This document shows, in pieces, positions 1 through 8,642 of a stretch of 64,000 nucleotides of DNA. The first letter of the stretch is position 1. Every line of letters begins with the position of its first letter. The DNA is from CAVRUD01 sp963849635 (lineage in GTDB: Bacteria > Chloroflexota > Chloroflexia > Thermomicrobiales > UBA6265). The stretch is taken from positions 124,001-188,000 of the forward strand of contig CAWKIA010000019.1 in the NCBI GenBank assembly GCA_963849635.1, given 5' to 3'. The position numbers and the translations under genes were made by a program. The notes below the pieces were generated by a model that saw nothing but the letters and a program-made list of their open reading frames with translations, was not told the origin of the DNA and searched no databases.

Positions 1-235
1 CGGAAGAGGTGCGGAACGAGTTGCACCTGGAACCCGGACAACCGCTCGAAGTCGTCGTGCACGAAGGCGGCGTCCTGATCCGGCCGATCGACATCGACCG
101 GAGCAGGCGTGGTTCTGGACGCCGGAGTGGCAGGCGAAGGAACGGGAGGCCGACGGGATACGCGGAGGGCGGTACACGAGGTTCACGATTCGACCGAGGA
201 ATTCCTCGACTCATTGCCTGACGAGAAGAGCGGAG
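1..235 (+). pseudogene. AbrB/MazE-type antitoxin remnant
   Basis: The first 30 or so codons read like a SpoVT/AbrB antitoxin domain (LEPGQPLEVVVHEGGVLIRP), the DNA-binding half of type II toxin-antitoxin antitoxins. The reading frame then shifts near position 100, where the adjacent frame gives PEQAWFWTPEWQAKEREAD, the tail usual for this family. It shifts again near 195, where another frame gives STEEFLDSLPDEK. Three frames are therefore needed for one short protein. The gene is also cut by the window edge. A toxin-like remnant follows directly, which supports the reading as a decayed toxin-antitoxin pair. Frameshifts could alternatively be sequence errors. Confidence 0.6.
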
Positions 236-321
236 TCGTGCCGACCCAATCGTGAAGAAGGCGTCCTCAACGACTCTGGGCGGACTTCGCCCGTCGCAAC
301 GTGCCGATAGTTCATAGCTCT

Positions 322-540
322 GCCGATGCCTTGGAAGTTTGTCGAGGATCTTCGCCGTGGACAGTTCCGGGCGGGCCTTCGCGTAAAGCGCGTGCGAGGG
401 TACGCCGGCGTCTGGGAGATGACGTAGGCCGATGACGGCAGGGCCACATTCACCTATGGACGATCCGATCCAAGACGGAGAGCCGCACATCATCTGGCGA
501 CGGATCGGACGCACACGACATTTTCGACAACCCGTAGCGA
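322..540 (+). pseudogene. RelE/HigB-like toxin remnant
   Basis: Fragments match the RelE/ParE-fold toxin pattern: WKFVEDLRRGQFRAGLRVKR, then GYAGVWEMT, then a TAG at 425-427 where the family normally has Trp, then ADDGRATFTYG, and in shifted frames HIIWRRIG and AHDIFDNP before a stop. RelE-type toxins cleave mRNA on the ribosome and pair with the upstream antitoxin. The in-frame amber codon plus two frame changes indicate a non-functional copy, unless the sequence is in error. It ends just before the ribosome binding site of the dienelactone hydrolase gene. Confidence 0.55.
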
Positions 541-555
541 CTGAGGAGGGTCCAC

Positions 556-1314
556 ATGTGCCACGAGACGTGTCCGGCGCCGGTGTCAGGTGGAGCGGGG
601 ATCGACGAGGCGTGGGTCGAGACGCCAGGCGCTGGGCGGACGATTCCGGGGTTCTTCGCGAAACCTGAGGCCGAGGCAAAGGGGGCGGTGGTGATCGCCC
701 ACGACATCCACGGCGCAAATCCGTTCTACCAGGATCTGGCGCGGCGGCTGGCCGGTGCGGGGTATGCGGCGCTCTTGCCAGATCTCTACGCGCGGCAGGG
801 ACCGGCGCCTGATACCAGTCGGGAGACGTCTCGGGCACGGGGTGGCAAGCTGGTCCAGAGCGAGGCTGTGGAGGATTTGGCCGGCGCCTTCGGCTGGCTG
901 CGGGAGCAGCCGGGACTGGGCACGGGCGTCGGAGTGGTCGGGTTCTGCATGGGCGGGACGCTGGCTATGCTGGTGGCGGCCGAGGAATCGGGCCCTGATG
1001 CGTCCGTGTCCTTCTACGGATTCCCTGGCAACGAGCCGACTGAGCTGCGCCCGCGAGTGCCGCTCGCGGAGGCGAGTTCGCTCCGGGTGCCATTCCTCGG
1101 GATTTGGGGCGATCAAGACGCCGGAGTGGGGATGGACAAGGTCGAGGCCTACCGGGCTGCCCTGGCCGAGGCGGACCGTCAGTTCGAGTTCGTGGTCTAC
1201 CCTGGTCCGGGCCACGCGTTCTTAACGTTTGATCCCGATGCCGACTGGTACGCAGAAGCGCAAGATGCCTGGACGCGGACGCTGGCGTTCTTCGAGGCGG
1301 AGCTGGCCGGGTGA
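556..1314 (+). CDS. dienelactone hydrolase family protein
   Basis: 252-residue cytoplasmic alpha/beta hydrolase of the dienelactone hydrolase (carboxymethylenebutenolidase) family, which opens lactone rings such as those formed during chloroaromatic breakdown. The catalytic triad is visible: Cys131 in the nucleophile elbow GFCMGG, Asp186 in WGDQDAG and His220 in PGPGHAF. Length matches the family. The ATG at 556 follows a good ribosome binding site (GAGGAGG, 543-549). Its stop overlaps the start of the next gene by four bases (GTGA), so the two are probably translated together. The natural substrate cannot be told from sequence; many family members act on other esters. Confidence 0.88.
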   Translation: MCHETCPAPVSGGAGIDEAWVETPGAGRTIPGFFAKPEAEAKGAVVIAHDIHGANPFYQDLARRLAGAGYAALLPDLYARQGPAPDTSRETSRARGGKLVQSEAVEDLAGAFGWLREQPGLGTGVGVVGFCMGGTLAMLVAAEESGPDASVSFYGFPGNEPTELRPRVPLAEASSLRVPFLGIWGDQDAGVGMDKVEAYRAALAEADRQFEFVVYPGPGHAFLTFDPDADWYAEAQDAWTRTLAFFEAELAG

Positions 1315-1997
1315 CGGAGGAGCAGTCGCCGGCCTGGCGGGCGCGTGAGGCGGCCGGTTTGGCTCGGTTCATCCACCGGGCGGGCGGGTTGAAGGCGACG
1401 CCGCGGACCGGCTGGCTGGATCGGGGGATCCCGGAGATCGAGACGGAGTCGGTCGCGGATCACACTTTTCGGACGGCTTTGCTGGCCTGGCTGGTGGCGA
1501 CGGATGACCCGGAGCTGGATGCGAACCGGGTGCTGGCGATGGCGCTGTTGCACGACCTCGCCGAAGCCGTGACCGGCGATCTGCCCCCGTACGATCCGGA
1601 AGAGATGCCCGCTGAAGATGATCCTGAGGCGCTGAAGGCGTTTCTGGACCGGCGTCACGTACGGTCCGAAGAGCGCAAGTTGGCCAAGCAGGCGGCCGAA
1701 CATGAGGCGATGATCGATCTGGTCGCGGATCTGCCGCCCGCGACCGCCGCGCGATTGGCGGAGTTGTGGGCGGAGCTGGAGGCGGGAGAGAGCGCCGAGG
1801 CGCGCTTCGTCAAGCAGGCGGACAAGGTCGAGACCTATCTGCAATCGCGCGAGTACGCGGCGGCGGAGCCGGACCGATCGGTGGCATCGTTCGCGGCGGA
1901 GGTAGCGTCGGTGATTACGGCGCCGGGATTGGTTGAGCTGCGCGATGCCATTTCGGAACTGGATGTGAAGGGGGCAGGGCACGGAGAGTCCGCCTAG
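1311..1997 (+). CDS. HD-domain phosphohydrolase (YfbR/HDDC2-like)
   Basis: 228-residue HD-superfamily hydrolase. Metal-binding residues expected for the fold are present: His51 (SVADHTFR), His81-Asp82 (LLHDLAEA) and Asp171 (KQADKVE). The E-T-E-S-V-A-D-H arrangement is that of the 5'-deoxynucleotidase YfbR/HDDC2 group, which dephosphorylates deoxynucleoside monophosphates. The GTG start overlaps the stop of the hydrolase gene upstream, implying translational coupling. The TAG stop (1995-1997) lies in the 4-bp target site flanking a miniature IS5-like element, so the original C-terminus may have been changed by that insertion. Confidence 0.85.
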   Translation: MTEEQSPAWRAREAAGLARFIHRAGGLKATPRTGWLDRGIPEIETESVADHTFRTALLAWLVATDDPELDANRVLAMALLHDLAEAVTGDLPPYDPEEMPAEDDPEALKAFLDRRHVRSEERKLAKQAAEHEAMIDLVADLPPATAARLAELWAELEAGESAEARFVKQADKVETYLQSREYAAAEPDRSVASFAAEVASVITAPGLVELRDAISELDVKGAGHGESA

Positions 1998-2151
1998 AGC
2001 CTGTTCTGGACTTGGGAGAGGCGCCAAACTCGGAAAATGAGCGCGCCCCGCAGGCTCTGTCCGAGCGACGTAGCCGACGAGGTGCGGGTCTTCGTCGCCC
2101 GCTACCTTGTAGCGACAACACTCCTCGGCGCACGTCCATCACAGGCTCTAG
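1994..2151 (+). mobile_element. IS5-type miniature element (MITE)
   Basis: A 150-bp element flanked by a 4-bp direct repeat CTAG (1994-1997 and 2148-2151). That fits the YTAR target duplication of the IS5 subgroup. Its ends are imperfect inverted repeats beginning AGCCTGT; they match at AGCCTGTnnTGGACnTG. Inside, codons from 2037 to about 2110 read PRRLCPSDVADE and FVARYL, resembling the N-terminus of IS5-family transposases. The rest of the transposase is missing, so the element is a deletion derivative that would need a transposase in trans. The left target copy supplies the stop codon of the HD-domain gene. Confidence 0.7.
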
Positions 2152-2201
2152 CGCTGGGCCGGCAACATCCGCACCAATTTGAGGCAGGCCTGTCGCGCGA
2201 C

Positions 2202-2232
2202 GACGGTCCCGGAGGCGATCTCCGGGACCGTC
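2202..2232 (+). terminator. perfect 13-bp hairpin
   Basis: GACGGTCCCGGAG (2202-2214), a 5-base loop, then CTCCGGGACCGTC (2220-2232). The following bases are only modestly T-rich (GATCATTT). It lies between the HD gene/MITE and the LuxR regulator. A close relative of this hairpin lies at 5686-5716. Confidence 0.5.
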
Positions 2233-2308
2233 GATCATTTCTGGAATGAGTCAGATCGCGCACGTCGGGACCTGATTCCATTGCACGCCCGGCCACGGCG
2301 GGCGATCA

Positions 2309-4916
2309 TTGCTGTCCAACGGACGGGACGGAACGCATCGATCGGACCGCGGCGTGGAGCACCGTTCGCCGGACGCACTTGACGCGCCCGATGGCCTGTC
2401 CGCCCGCGAAGCGGCCGCGGCCCTCGGGGTCAGCGAGCGGACGATCCGCCGAGCGATCGCCCGCGGGGAACTTGCTGCCGTCAAACGCGGCACGTCGTTC
2501 CGCATCGCCGCGGCGGAGCTGGAGCGCTACACCGCGCACCATGGGCGGCCAGGGGTGCCGCGTTCGCCGGCCGGGCCCGTTCGATCTCTCCCCGGCGAAC
2601 CGCGTCTGGTGGCCTTGCCGGTCGCCGCGCCCGAACTCGCCCCGCTCCCCGAGCCGCTCTCGCCCTTCGTCGGTCGGCGCGAGGACATCGTCGCCGTGAG
2701 CGCGCTGCTGCGCGATCCCGCTGTCCGCCTCCTGACGCTGACCGGCCCCGGCGGCATCGGCAAGACCCGCCTGGCGCTGGAAGCGGTCACGGCCGCGCGC
2801 GACGCTTTTCCTGATGGGGTGGCGTTCGTCGGACTCGCCGACATCTCCCGTCCCGAACTGGTCATCCCGACGATCGGCACGGCCCTGAGGTTGCGCGAGG
2901 GACGGAACGCGGAGATGCGGGAGCGGCTGCGCGCCTTCTTCCAGTCCAGGCGCCTGCTGCTGCTGCTCGACAACTTCGAACAGATCCTCGACGCGGCCCC
3001 GCTGGTCGCCGCGTTGGTGGGGAATGCCCACGACCTGACGGTGCTCGTCACCAGCCGCGCCCCGCTGCGCCTGACCGGCGAGCGGGAGTACCCGATGCCG
3101 CCGTTGTCGCTGAGATCCGACGCGGTGGCCCTCTTCGTCGAGCGGGCACGGGTGAACGATCCGGCGTTTGCGCTGGACGAGGCGACCGAATCGATCGTCG
3201 CCGAGATCTGCGCGCGGCTCGACGGCCTGCCGCTGGCGATCGAGCTGGCCGCGGCGCGCGCCCGGGTGCTGCCACCGCCGGCGCTGCTGGCCCGCCTGCG
3301 ATCGCGGCTGCCCCTCCTGACCGACGGACCCAGGGACGCGCCCGCACGCCACCGGACCATGCGCGCGGCGATCGCCTGGAGCTACGACCTCCTCCCGCCA
3401 CCGGCGCAGGCCGATGTTCGTCGCCTCGCCGTCTTTGCCGGGAGCTTCACCCTGGAGGCGGCCGAACGGGTGATGGGGAACGGGAATGGGAACGCCGTGG
3501 ACACCGTCTCGGCGCTGCTCGACCAGAGCCTCCTTTCCCGGATGCTCGGGCCGGACGGCGCGCCCCGTTTCCGGATGCTCGAAACCGTTCACGAGTTCGC
3601 CCTGGATCAACTCGCGGCGAGCGGCGAGCTGGAGGAAGCAGGCCAGCGACATCGCCGGTACTTCCTCGATTGGGCGGAACGCGCCGTCGAGTCGTCCCGT
3701 GCCGATTCGGTGGACCCGGAAGCGATCTACGAGTCGATGGCGCAGGAACAACCTAACCTGCGCGCCGCGCTCGTCCACTGCGACCGGGAGGGCGCGGCCG
3801 CGGTCGCGGACCTCCTTCGGTTTGTCCTGGCGATGCAGGGGCTCTGGTTTGCCCATAGCAACTATCGAGAAGGGCGAGAGTGGTTGGAGCGCGCCGTGGC
3901 GGCGTCTGCCGGCGAGCAGACGCGGGATCGGGCCAGGACCGTGGTGGCGCTGGCGCGGTTGGCGGACTTCCAGGGTGATGCGGGCACGGCCGAGGCGCTC
4001 TTCGCCGAGGGTATCCCGCTCCTCCGCGAGCTGGGAGACCCCGTCGACACCGCCCGGGCCCTAGTCTGGCAGGGCACCCTGGCCACTCACCGCGGGGAGC
4101 AGGAACGGGCCGAACGGTTGCTCGGCGAGGCGCTGGCCCTGGCCGAGTCGGTCGGCGCACGGGAAGACGCCGGACGTGGTGGCCGCCGCCGCCATTGCCA
4201 ACCTCGGGAACGCGGCGCGAGAGCGGGGCGATCTGGCGCTCGCGGAGGCGCGCCATCTGGAGGCGCTCCGTCGTTACCGCCGCGCCGGTCAAGGTATCGG
4301 GGTCACGATCTCGTTGCTCGACCTCGCCTTCGTCGCGCGCGACCAGGGCAACGACCCCCTCGCGGTCGAGCGGTGCCGCGACTGTCTGGCGCGGGTAGGC
4401 GAGCACGGCGACTTGCGGCTGGTGGCCGACGCCTTCGACGGCATCGCCAGCGCCGCGGCCGCCTGGGACCAACCCGAGCGGGCGGCCCGGCTCATGGGCG
4501 CCGCCGAAGCGCTGCGCGAGCGGGTGGGCATGCCCATCGTCTTGCCGGCCGACCAGGCGAGTCAGGAGCGGACGGTCGCGGTGCTCCGGGAGGCGATCGG
4601 CGACGACCGGCTGGCGGCCGCCTGGGCCGAGGGGCGAACGCTCTCGCGGGCGCGGGCCGAGGCCGAGGCGGCGCTGGTCGCACCGCCGGCCGGGCCGGCG
4701 CCGCCGCCGGCGCCCGCCGACCGCGACGAGTTGACGCCCCGCGAGCTGGAGGTCCTCCGCCTGCTGGTCGAGGGCCGGACCGACCGCGAGATCGCCGAGT
4801 CCCTCTTCCTCAGCCCGCGGACGGTCGGCTGGCACGTCGCCGCCATCCTCGCCAAGCTCGGGGTCGCCTCCCGGCGGCGGGCGGCGGCGCTGGCGATCGA
4901 GCGCGGCCTGGTCTGA
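2309..4916 (+). CDS. excisionase-HTH / NB-ARC ATPase / TPR / LuxR regulator (one frameshift)
   Basis: Large signal-integrating transcription regulator. In order: a MerR/excisionase-type helix-turn-helix (residues about 25-75, LSAREAAAALGVSERTIRRA), an NB-ARC type ATPase with Walker A GPGGIGKTR (about 145) and Walker B LLLLLDNFE (about 220), TPR-like repeats, and a C-terminal LuxR HTH (ELTPRELEVLRLLVEGRTD, then SPRTVGWHVAAILAKLG). The frame changes once near 4165-4178; the last 246 codons (from 4176) are in another frame. Two DNA-binding ends on one protein is unusual but seen in Chloroflexota. The start is uncertain: TTG 2309 or GTG 2354, neither with a clear ribosome binding site. It stops 233 bp before a Tat-exported Cys-rich protein gene, its probable target. 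Confidence 0.8.
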
Positions 4917-5149
4917 GCGCCGCCAACCGGACACGCGAACCGGACACGCGACCGGACAGTGTCCGGTTTGCCCCCGGGAACCGGTAGGTTTCCCCGTAGG
5001 TTCTACGGGGGACATCCCCGGCTCCCGGCCCCATAGTGGTCTCACACTCGCCCAGGACGCCCGGCCGGCGCGCGACGCCGGCGGTGTGGGCGGGCGACGG
5101 CCGCGGGACCTACGGCACCCGCGGCGACGCGGCAGGAGGGACGACCCCG
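4917..5149 (+). promoter_or_regulatory. conserved iteron/hairpin block, copy A
   Basis: Leader of the Cys-rich gene at 5150. It contains three 13-bp-spaced copies of ACCGGACA (from 4925, 4938 and 4951), the last forming a palindrome with TGTCCGGT (4951-4967). Next come two GTAGGTT direct repeats and a perfect hairpin CCCCGTAG-GTT-CTACGGGG (4992-5010). The same block, with few changes, precedes the Cys-rich genes at 6582 and 10745. With the adjoining LuxR 3' end (4805-4916) it forms a segmental duplication. I infer an operator plus RNA structure, possibly bound by the LuxR protein. Confidence 0.55.
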
Positions 5150-5743
5150 ATGGACGGGCAACGATTCGACCGGATGGCACGGAGGCTGGCGGGCGGCGTC
5201 AGCCGGCGCGCGGTGCTGCGCGGGGCGGCGGCGGGGCTGGCGGCCGCCGCCGGCCTGCGAGCCGGGCGGGCCGGAGCGGGGCAGACTAAGAAGTCGCTCT
5301 GCCACGCCACCGGCGACCCGGCCCACCCCTGGGTGGTGATCGACGTCGCCGAGCCGGCCTGGGACTCACACGTTGCCCACGGCGACCACGCCTACGTCGA
5401 CTGCTGCGCCGACGCCGAGTGCACGGCGCCCGCGACCTGCGGCGGCGACGGCGCCTGCGTCGAGAACACGTGCGACGTCGACGGGGCGATGGCGTGCGCG
5501 GGATCGGGCTTCGTCACCTGCGACCGGGGCGCATTGGTCTATCGTGATTGCGGGCCGGGGACGGTGTGCCGGCCGTTAGAGGGGACCATCGTCTGCGACT
5601 CGGCCACGGGACAGCCCCGAGGGCGGTTAGCGCACCGCCGCGGAACCGCCGCGCGTCCCGCCGCGCCGGCGAGCAGGAGCACGGCGACGGCCCCGGCGGC
5701 GATCTCCGGGGCCGTCGTCGCGTCTCGGGTCGGTCGTGGGTGA
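5150..5743 (+). CDS. Tat-exported Cys-rich protein with CHATG module
   Basis: The protein begins MDGQRFDRMARRLAGG, followed by a twin-arginine signal (SRRAVLRGAAAGLAAAAG), so it is probably exported folded. The mature part has a module starting CHATGDPAHPWVVIDVAEPA and continuing HGDHAYVDCCADAEC, then a Cys-rich stretch with about a dozen cysteines in pairs suited to disulfides. I do not know a function. The ATG at 5150 follows GGCAGGAGGG. The last ~40 codons run through a terminator-like hairpin and lose the Cys pattern, so a frameshift near 5600 is likely; an alternative frame stops at about 5633. A decayed copy of the CHATG module lies at 14140-14292. Confidence 0.72.
   Translation: MDGQRFDRMARRLAGGVSRRAVLRGAAAGLAAAAGLRAGRAGAGQTKKSLCHATGDPAHPWVVIDVAEPAWDSHVAHGDHAYVDCCADAECTAPATCGGDGACVENTCDVDGAMACAGSGFVTCDRGALVYRDCGPGTVCRPLEGTIVCDSATGQPRGRLAHRRGTAARPAAPASRSTATAPAAISGAVVASRVGRG
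5686..5716 (+). terminator. hairpin, probable terminator
   Basis: GACGGCCCCGG (5686-5696) pairs with CCGGGGCCGTC (5706-5716) around a 9-base loop. It lies inside the nominal 3' end of the Cys-rich frame and resembles the hairpin at 2202-2232. Its position suggests that the true stop of that gene is upstream. Confidence 0.5.
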
Positions 5744-5844
5744 CGGGCTAGTCCGGCCGGTGGCCTTCGCCCAGCAGCGATTTTGCGTTTTGTGCGAGAT
5801 GAGGGGGTCGGGACCGACCGGGCGTCGGCCCCAGAAACGCCATA

Positions 5845-6241
5845 TTGACGGTTTGGTCGGCGGCCAGCGCGACCGGGCTCGGGCTCGGCGGCGGCGGCGT
5901 CCTGACGGGCGACGACGGGCAGGACGAACTCGACGGCGGGCGACGACCGCCTCTTCGGCTGGGACAACGAGGACGCCGTCGAGTGCGGTCCCGGCAACGA
6001 CTTCGTCGCCGGCCACGACAGCGCCGACGTCCTGGCCGGCGGAGCGGGCGACGACGAGGTTGTTGGCGGGCGGGTCGACGGCACGCTCACCAGCGACGAC
6101 GGCAACGACCGTCTGGTCGACACCCCCGGCTTCCTCAGCCCGCGGACGGTCGGCTGGCACGTCACCGCCATCCTGGCTAAGCTCGGGGTCGCCTCCCGGC
6201 GGCGGGCGGCGGCGCTGGCGCGCGAGCGCGGCCTGGTCTGA
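5845..6241 (+). pseudogene. RTX calcium-binding repeats fused to a LuxR HTH tail
   Basis: Two frames joined near 5935 give GVLTGDDGQDELDGG, then DDRLFGWDNEDAVECGPGND and DVLAGGAGDDEVVGG. These are Gly/Asp nonapeptide repeats typical of RTX (haemolysin-type Ca2+-binding) secreted proteins. Without a stop this continues into FLSPRTVGWHV and ILAKLGVASRRRAAALARE, the last third of a LuxR HTH, ending TGA 6239-6241. The final 112 bases nearly duplicate 4805-4916. I read it as a chimeric remnant left by recombination or duplication, not a functional regulator. No start codon with a good ribosome binding site is visible. Confidence 0.6.
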
Positions 6242-6581
6242 GCGCCGCCAACCGGACACGCGACCCGGACACCTGTCCGGTTTGCCGGCCGGTCTGCCCC
6301 GGGAACCGGTAGGTTTCCCCGTAGGTTCTACGGGGGACATCCCCGGCTCCCGGCCCCATCATGGCCTCCCATGCTCGCCCAGGACGCCCGGCCGGCGCGC
6401 GACGCCGGCGGGCGGGCGGGCGCCGGCCGCGGGACCCGCCGTGAACAATCCAGGCGAGTCGGCGTGGTCCCGCAGGCGCGGCCGGCGGTCGAGCACCGCA
6501 CCCGCCCGCTCGGCGTCCGAGCGTGGGGGTGATCCCAGCGGCGCGCCGAATGGGACCACAGCAGAGCGAAGGGAGCCACGG
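6242..6581 (+). promoter_or_regulatory. conserved iteron/hairpin block, copy B
   Basis: Second copy of the block at 4917: two ACCGGACA-type iterons with palindrome (6265-6281) and the hairpin CCCCGTAG-GTT-CTACGGGG (6317-6335). Beyond about 6435 it differs from copy A and is shared only with copy C. That part includes GTGAACAATCCAGGCGAG (6443-6460), which matches 16 of 18 bases of the intact IS1380 right end at 28640-28657. The ribosome binding site for the next gene is GAAGGGAG, about 10 bases before GTG 6582. Confidence 0.55.
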
Positions 6582-8339
6582 GTGGATTCTCGAAGTTTCG
6601 ACGCGCTCACCAAGTCGCTTGCGACGGCCAAGACCCGCCGCGGCCTCCTCGGCAGTCTCGCCGCCCTCGGGGCGGGCCTGCTCGGCGTTCGCGCTACGGG
6701 GGCCCAGGTCACCCAGGCCCAGTGCGGCAACGTCGTCTGCCGGACCAACCCCACGGTGTGTAATCCGGGCTGCGTCTGCTGCGTCTGGCCCAACGGCAAC
6801 AGCCGCTGCACGCCGCCGGGCGGCTGCACCGGCGCCGTCACGTCCCCGACCACGACCACGGCCGCCCCGACGACCACCACCGCGGCGCCGACGACGACCA
6901 CGGCGGCGCCGACCACGACCGCCGCGCCGACCACGACCGCCGCGCCGACCACGACCGCCGCGCCGCCGCCGACGACGACCACGGCGGCGCCGACCACGAC
7001 CGCCGCGCCGCCGACGACCGCCGCGCCGACCACGACGACCGCGCCGACCACGACGACGGCAGCCCCCACCACCACCAGCACGACCACGGCGCAGCCCGGT
7101 GGCCTCTGCGGGGAGGGATCGGCCTGCCCCGCCGGCCAGACGTGCTGCGGCGACGTGTGCAAGCAGGACGAAGGCGCCGCCTGCGACGTCAACGCCGAGT
7201 GCTGCTCGGGGGTCTGCGTCGCCGCGACCTGCCGGGCGACCTGCGATTCCTCGGACTGCCTCTCGCCGAAGCGGTGCACGGGGCAGGGCTGCTGCACGCC
7301 GTCGGTGGAGTACTTCCGGGCGGTGGGCTTCCCGAACCCCGAAGCCTTCGCCAGCTGCGACGCGGGCGAGGCGTGCTGCGGCGATGCGGTCTGCTGCACC
7401 GACCAGCAGGGGCGGCGGTACTGCACGGTGGCCGGCGCCGACGAGGACAACTGCGGCGCCTGCGTCGTCGCGTGCGGGGCCGGCCTGGCCTGCTGCGGCG
7501 GGCAACGGTGCGCGCTGGCCGCGGGCGCCGCCTGCGCCGGCGACGCCGACTGCTGCTCGGAGGTCTGCTGCGGCGGGCGGTGCGGGCAGGCCGAGGGCGG
7601 CGCCTGCGCCTTCAACGCCGACTGCTGCGAGGGGGTCTGCGTCGCCGAGACCTGCCGGGCGACCTGCGTCGCCGAGGGCGGCTTCTGCGACTGGCCGGAG
7701 TACGCGAAGCAGATCCCCGACCCGAGGCGGTGGGATGCCGCGAACGACTGCTGCGGCGACCTGGTCTGCGGCGCCGATTTCTGTCCGGGGTGCTCATCGC
7801 CGCCCACCTGCCGCCCGAACCGGCCGCCGGTCGCCGTCGACATCGACGTCAGGCACCCGTGGAAGCACACCTGCATCCCGTTCGTGCCGTTCGGGTACGA
7901 CCCCGACCACCACTACATCTCGTTCAGGATCAAGACGTTCCCGCAGCACGGCTTCCTCACCGAATTCATCTCTTCTACCGGGACCACGGTCGCGAAAATG
8001 CCGGTCGGGGCCGAGGTGCGCGCGGAGCTCCAAGACGAGCCGTCCTACCACTGCCAGCTCATGGAAGATGCCGGACTCCGGACCGCGGAGGAGTGCGAAA
8101 GGGACTGCATCAGCGGCACCAACCGGCCCGCCGAACACGTCCCGGCCGAGGACGAGGCCCGCTTCACCGTCTCCATGTTTATCTGCCCGGAGGGGTGGTA
8201 CCGGCAGGGCCAGATCCCGTGCTACGTGACGTTCAGTCCCTCGTTCACCGGGACCGATTTCTTCACCTACGTGGCGGTCGACGAGCACGGCCTGGAGTCG
8301 GCGCCGGGGCATGTCACGATCAGCGTCTTCGAGGTCTGA
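6582..8339 (+). CDS. large Tat-exported Cys-rich, Thr/Pro-linker protein
   Basis: 585 residues from a GTG start. A twin-arginine signal (SLATAKTRRGLLGSLAALG) is followed by a short Cys knot (CGNVVC, CNPGCVCC). A long linker of TTTAAP/TTTTAAP repeats follows (DNA 6846-7095). A Cys-rich region of roughly 400 residues has recurring CCGDVC, AECCSGVC, ADCCSEVCC and ADCCEGVCV units. The C-terminus (from about 7825) is Cys-poor and Ig/cadherin-like, with RPPVAVDIDV and GTDFFTYVAVDEHG. The layout suggests an extracellular or cell-surface protein with a mucin-like stalk. Paralogues at 10745 and 11961 share the signal and knot but have different C-termini. Function is unknown. Confidence 0.78.
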   Translation: MDSRSFDALTKSLATAKTRRGLLGSLAALGAGLLGVRATGAQVTQAQCGNVVCRTNPTVCNPGCVCCVWPNGNSRCTPPGGCTGAVTSPTTTTAAPTTTTAAPTTTTAAPTTTAAPTTTAAPTTTAAPPPTTTTAAPTTTAAPPTTAAPTTTTAPTTTTAAPTTTSTTTAQPGGLCGEGSACPAGQTCCGDVCKQDEGAACDVNAECCSGVCVAATCRATCDSSDCLSPKRCTGQGCCTPSVEYFRAVGFPNPEAFASCDAGEACCGDAVCCTDQQGRRYCTVAGADEDNCGACVVACGAGLACCGGQRCALAAGAACAGDADCCSEVCCGGRCGQAEGGACAFNADCCEGVCVAETCRATCVAEGGFCDWPEYAKQIPDPRRWDAANDCCGDLVCGADFCPGCSSPPTCRPNRPPVAVDIDVRHPWKHTCIPFVPFGYDPDHHYISFRIKTFPQHGFLTEFISSTGTTVAKMPVGAEVRAELQDEPSYHCQLMEDAGLRTAEECERDCISGTNRPAEHVPAEDEARFTVSMFICPEGWYRQGQIPCYVTFSPSFTGTDFFTYVAVDEHGLESAPGHVTISVFEV

Positions 8340-8642
8340 GCGGCCGGTGGCGACGGGGGCGACCGATCGCGCCGCGCCCAGACCCTCGCCGGCGGCCGAT
8401 CGCGCCGCGGGGCGCACGGGGCGCGACAACAGTACACCAGGGAGGTCAAGGGCTCGATCGAACCCTTGACCTCCTGAGCCGACCGGATGGAATCGTTACT
8501 CGGGGGTAGGGGTGCTCGAGCACCCCCTACCGTGTTGCCAGTCAACGTGAGGCGCTGCGGCCCACGCTCCACGAGGCCGTGATCTGCTGGTAGCATCGCT
8601 TGGATTGTCGCCCGCTTGGACGCGTCGGCCTCTGGCTCCTAA
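8340..8642. other. intergenic stretch with strong hairpins
   Basis: I see no gene. It holds the terminator hairpin at 8441-8474, a second near-perfect palindrome at 8505-8531 (GGTAGGGGTGCTC / GAGCACCCCCTACC), and GC-rich spacer. Confidence 0.5.
8441..8474 (+). terminator. perfect 12-bp hairpin after the Cys-rich gene
   Basis: GGAGGTCAAGGG (8441-8452) pairs with CCCTTGACCTCC (8463-8474). The loop contains the palindrome TCGATCGA. There is no clear T-tract. Confidence 0.55.

Noticed and set aside
6846..7095. Short regularly spaced repeats that might suggest a CRISPR array or satellite
   Set aside because: The periodicity is codon-based (TTTAAP linker), with no spacer diversity and no cas genes.
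6177..7876. Very long minus-strand frames (442 and 505 codons) opposite the Cys-rich gene at 6582, rich in Val/Gly
   Set aside because: They are the complement of the Thr/Pro-linker codons (ACC/GCC give GGT/GGC and GTC/GTG). No start with a ribosome binding site and no domain; the plus strand has the Tat leader and Cys pattern.
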